Source of the DNA: Symsagittifera roscoffensis
Taxonomy: Eukaryota > Xenacoelomorpha > Acoela > Convolutidae
Assembly (NCBI RefSeq): GCF_963678635.1
Contig: NC_087066.1
Span: 16,861,275 to 16,925,274 of the forward strand
Reading direction: 5' to 3'
Length of the DNA: 64,000 nucleotides
The notes beneath the pieces were generated by a model. It did not search any database. It saw only the letters and a list, made by a program, of their open reading frames with translations, and was not told the origin of the DNA. Below, piece after piece: positions 63,674 to 64,000 of the stretch (positions are counted from its first letter, which is position 1; every line of letters begins with the position of its first letter). The translations under genes were made by a program, and so were the position numbers.

Positions 63674-64000
63674 GTTAGTTGATATTTGATAATAGTTTAA
63701 TGAAGAATCTCTTCAGATTGTACTAAAGTGTTTGTACGAAAGGGTAAATTATTCGAATACATGCGTTTGAAGAACAAACACAGTTATGTCTCCTTGTTAT
63801 AGAAGTAGTTGTGTGCCAAGCAGTTGCAGCAGCATGCCATTAAGTATGACAACCCCTCCCTCAATTCTGGTTGCCAGATTTTTACACTGGCAATCAGCGT
63901 AGTGTATTATTACGAACCTTCTTTTTTTCTAAACTAACTCGCAGATAAAAGTATTCAACTAACTCGCAGATAAAAGTATTCACTTATTTGGAAATGTCAC

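Overview
The window is animal (metazoan, probably invertebrate) genomic DNA. The evidence is a spliced ANKRD29-like ankyrin gene with GT-AG introns at the right end, and nested metazoan transposable elements: BEL/Pao, Gypsy-type LTR, CR1-like LINE and hAT. I cannot name the species. Flanking DNA is very AT-rich, while the retroelement interiors are visibly more GC-rich.

Layout. 1-7918: 5' portion of a BEL/Pao retrotransposon on the minus strand, running off the left edge. Its gag start, accessory ORF, leader and LTR are present twice as a 2,648-bp near-perfect tandem duplication (2608-5255 and 5271-7918) with a 15-bp filler at the junction. 7919-16479: AT-rich DNA with no recognisable gene, short tandem repeats and one ~390-bp foldback. 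~16480-28614: old, broken Gypsy-type element on the minus strand ('element 1'). 28615-51280: very large Gypsy-type element on the minus strand ('element 2', ~22.7 kb between outer LTR ends). 51281-51821: LTR remnant like that of element 1. ~52400-59330: CR1-like LINE on the minus strand, interrupted by a second 5'-truncated LINE and by a 2,088-bp hAT element with a perfect 8-bp target duplication. 59883-64000: plus-strand ANKRD29-like gene, six coding exons seen, continuing past the right edge.

The main discovery candidate is element 2. It has paired ~0.85-0.9-kb LTRs, a primer-binding site, a polypurine tract, and gag-protease-RT-RNase H-integrase. After integrase it carries a TARG1-like macrodomain. 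Then come a ~370-bp AT-rich spacer with a repeated 20-bp motif and a further ~8.3 kb of same-strand coding sequence ('cargo'). The cargo includes a protein with all four SGNH-hydrolase blocks, a second SGNH-like ORF, and about eight ORFs I cannot assign. The independent, degenerate element 1 keeps fragments of the same 3' cargo in the same order (macrodomain, SGNH block I, terminal ORF), so the cargo belongs to the family rather than being captured host DNA.

All LTR elements here are disrupted by frameshifts and nonsense codons. ORF boundaries within them are therefore fragments of longer ancestral frames, and many ORF starts are not real starts.
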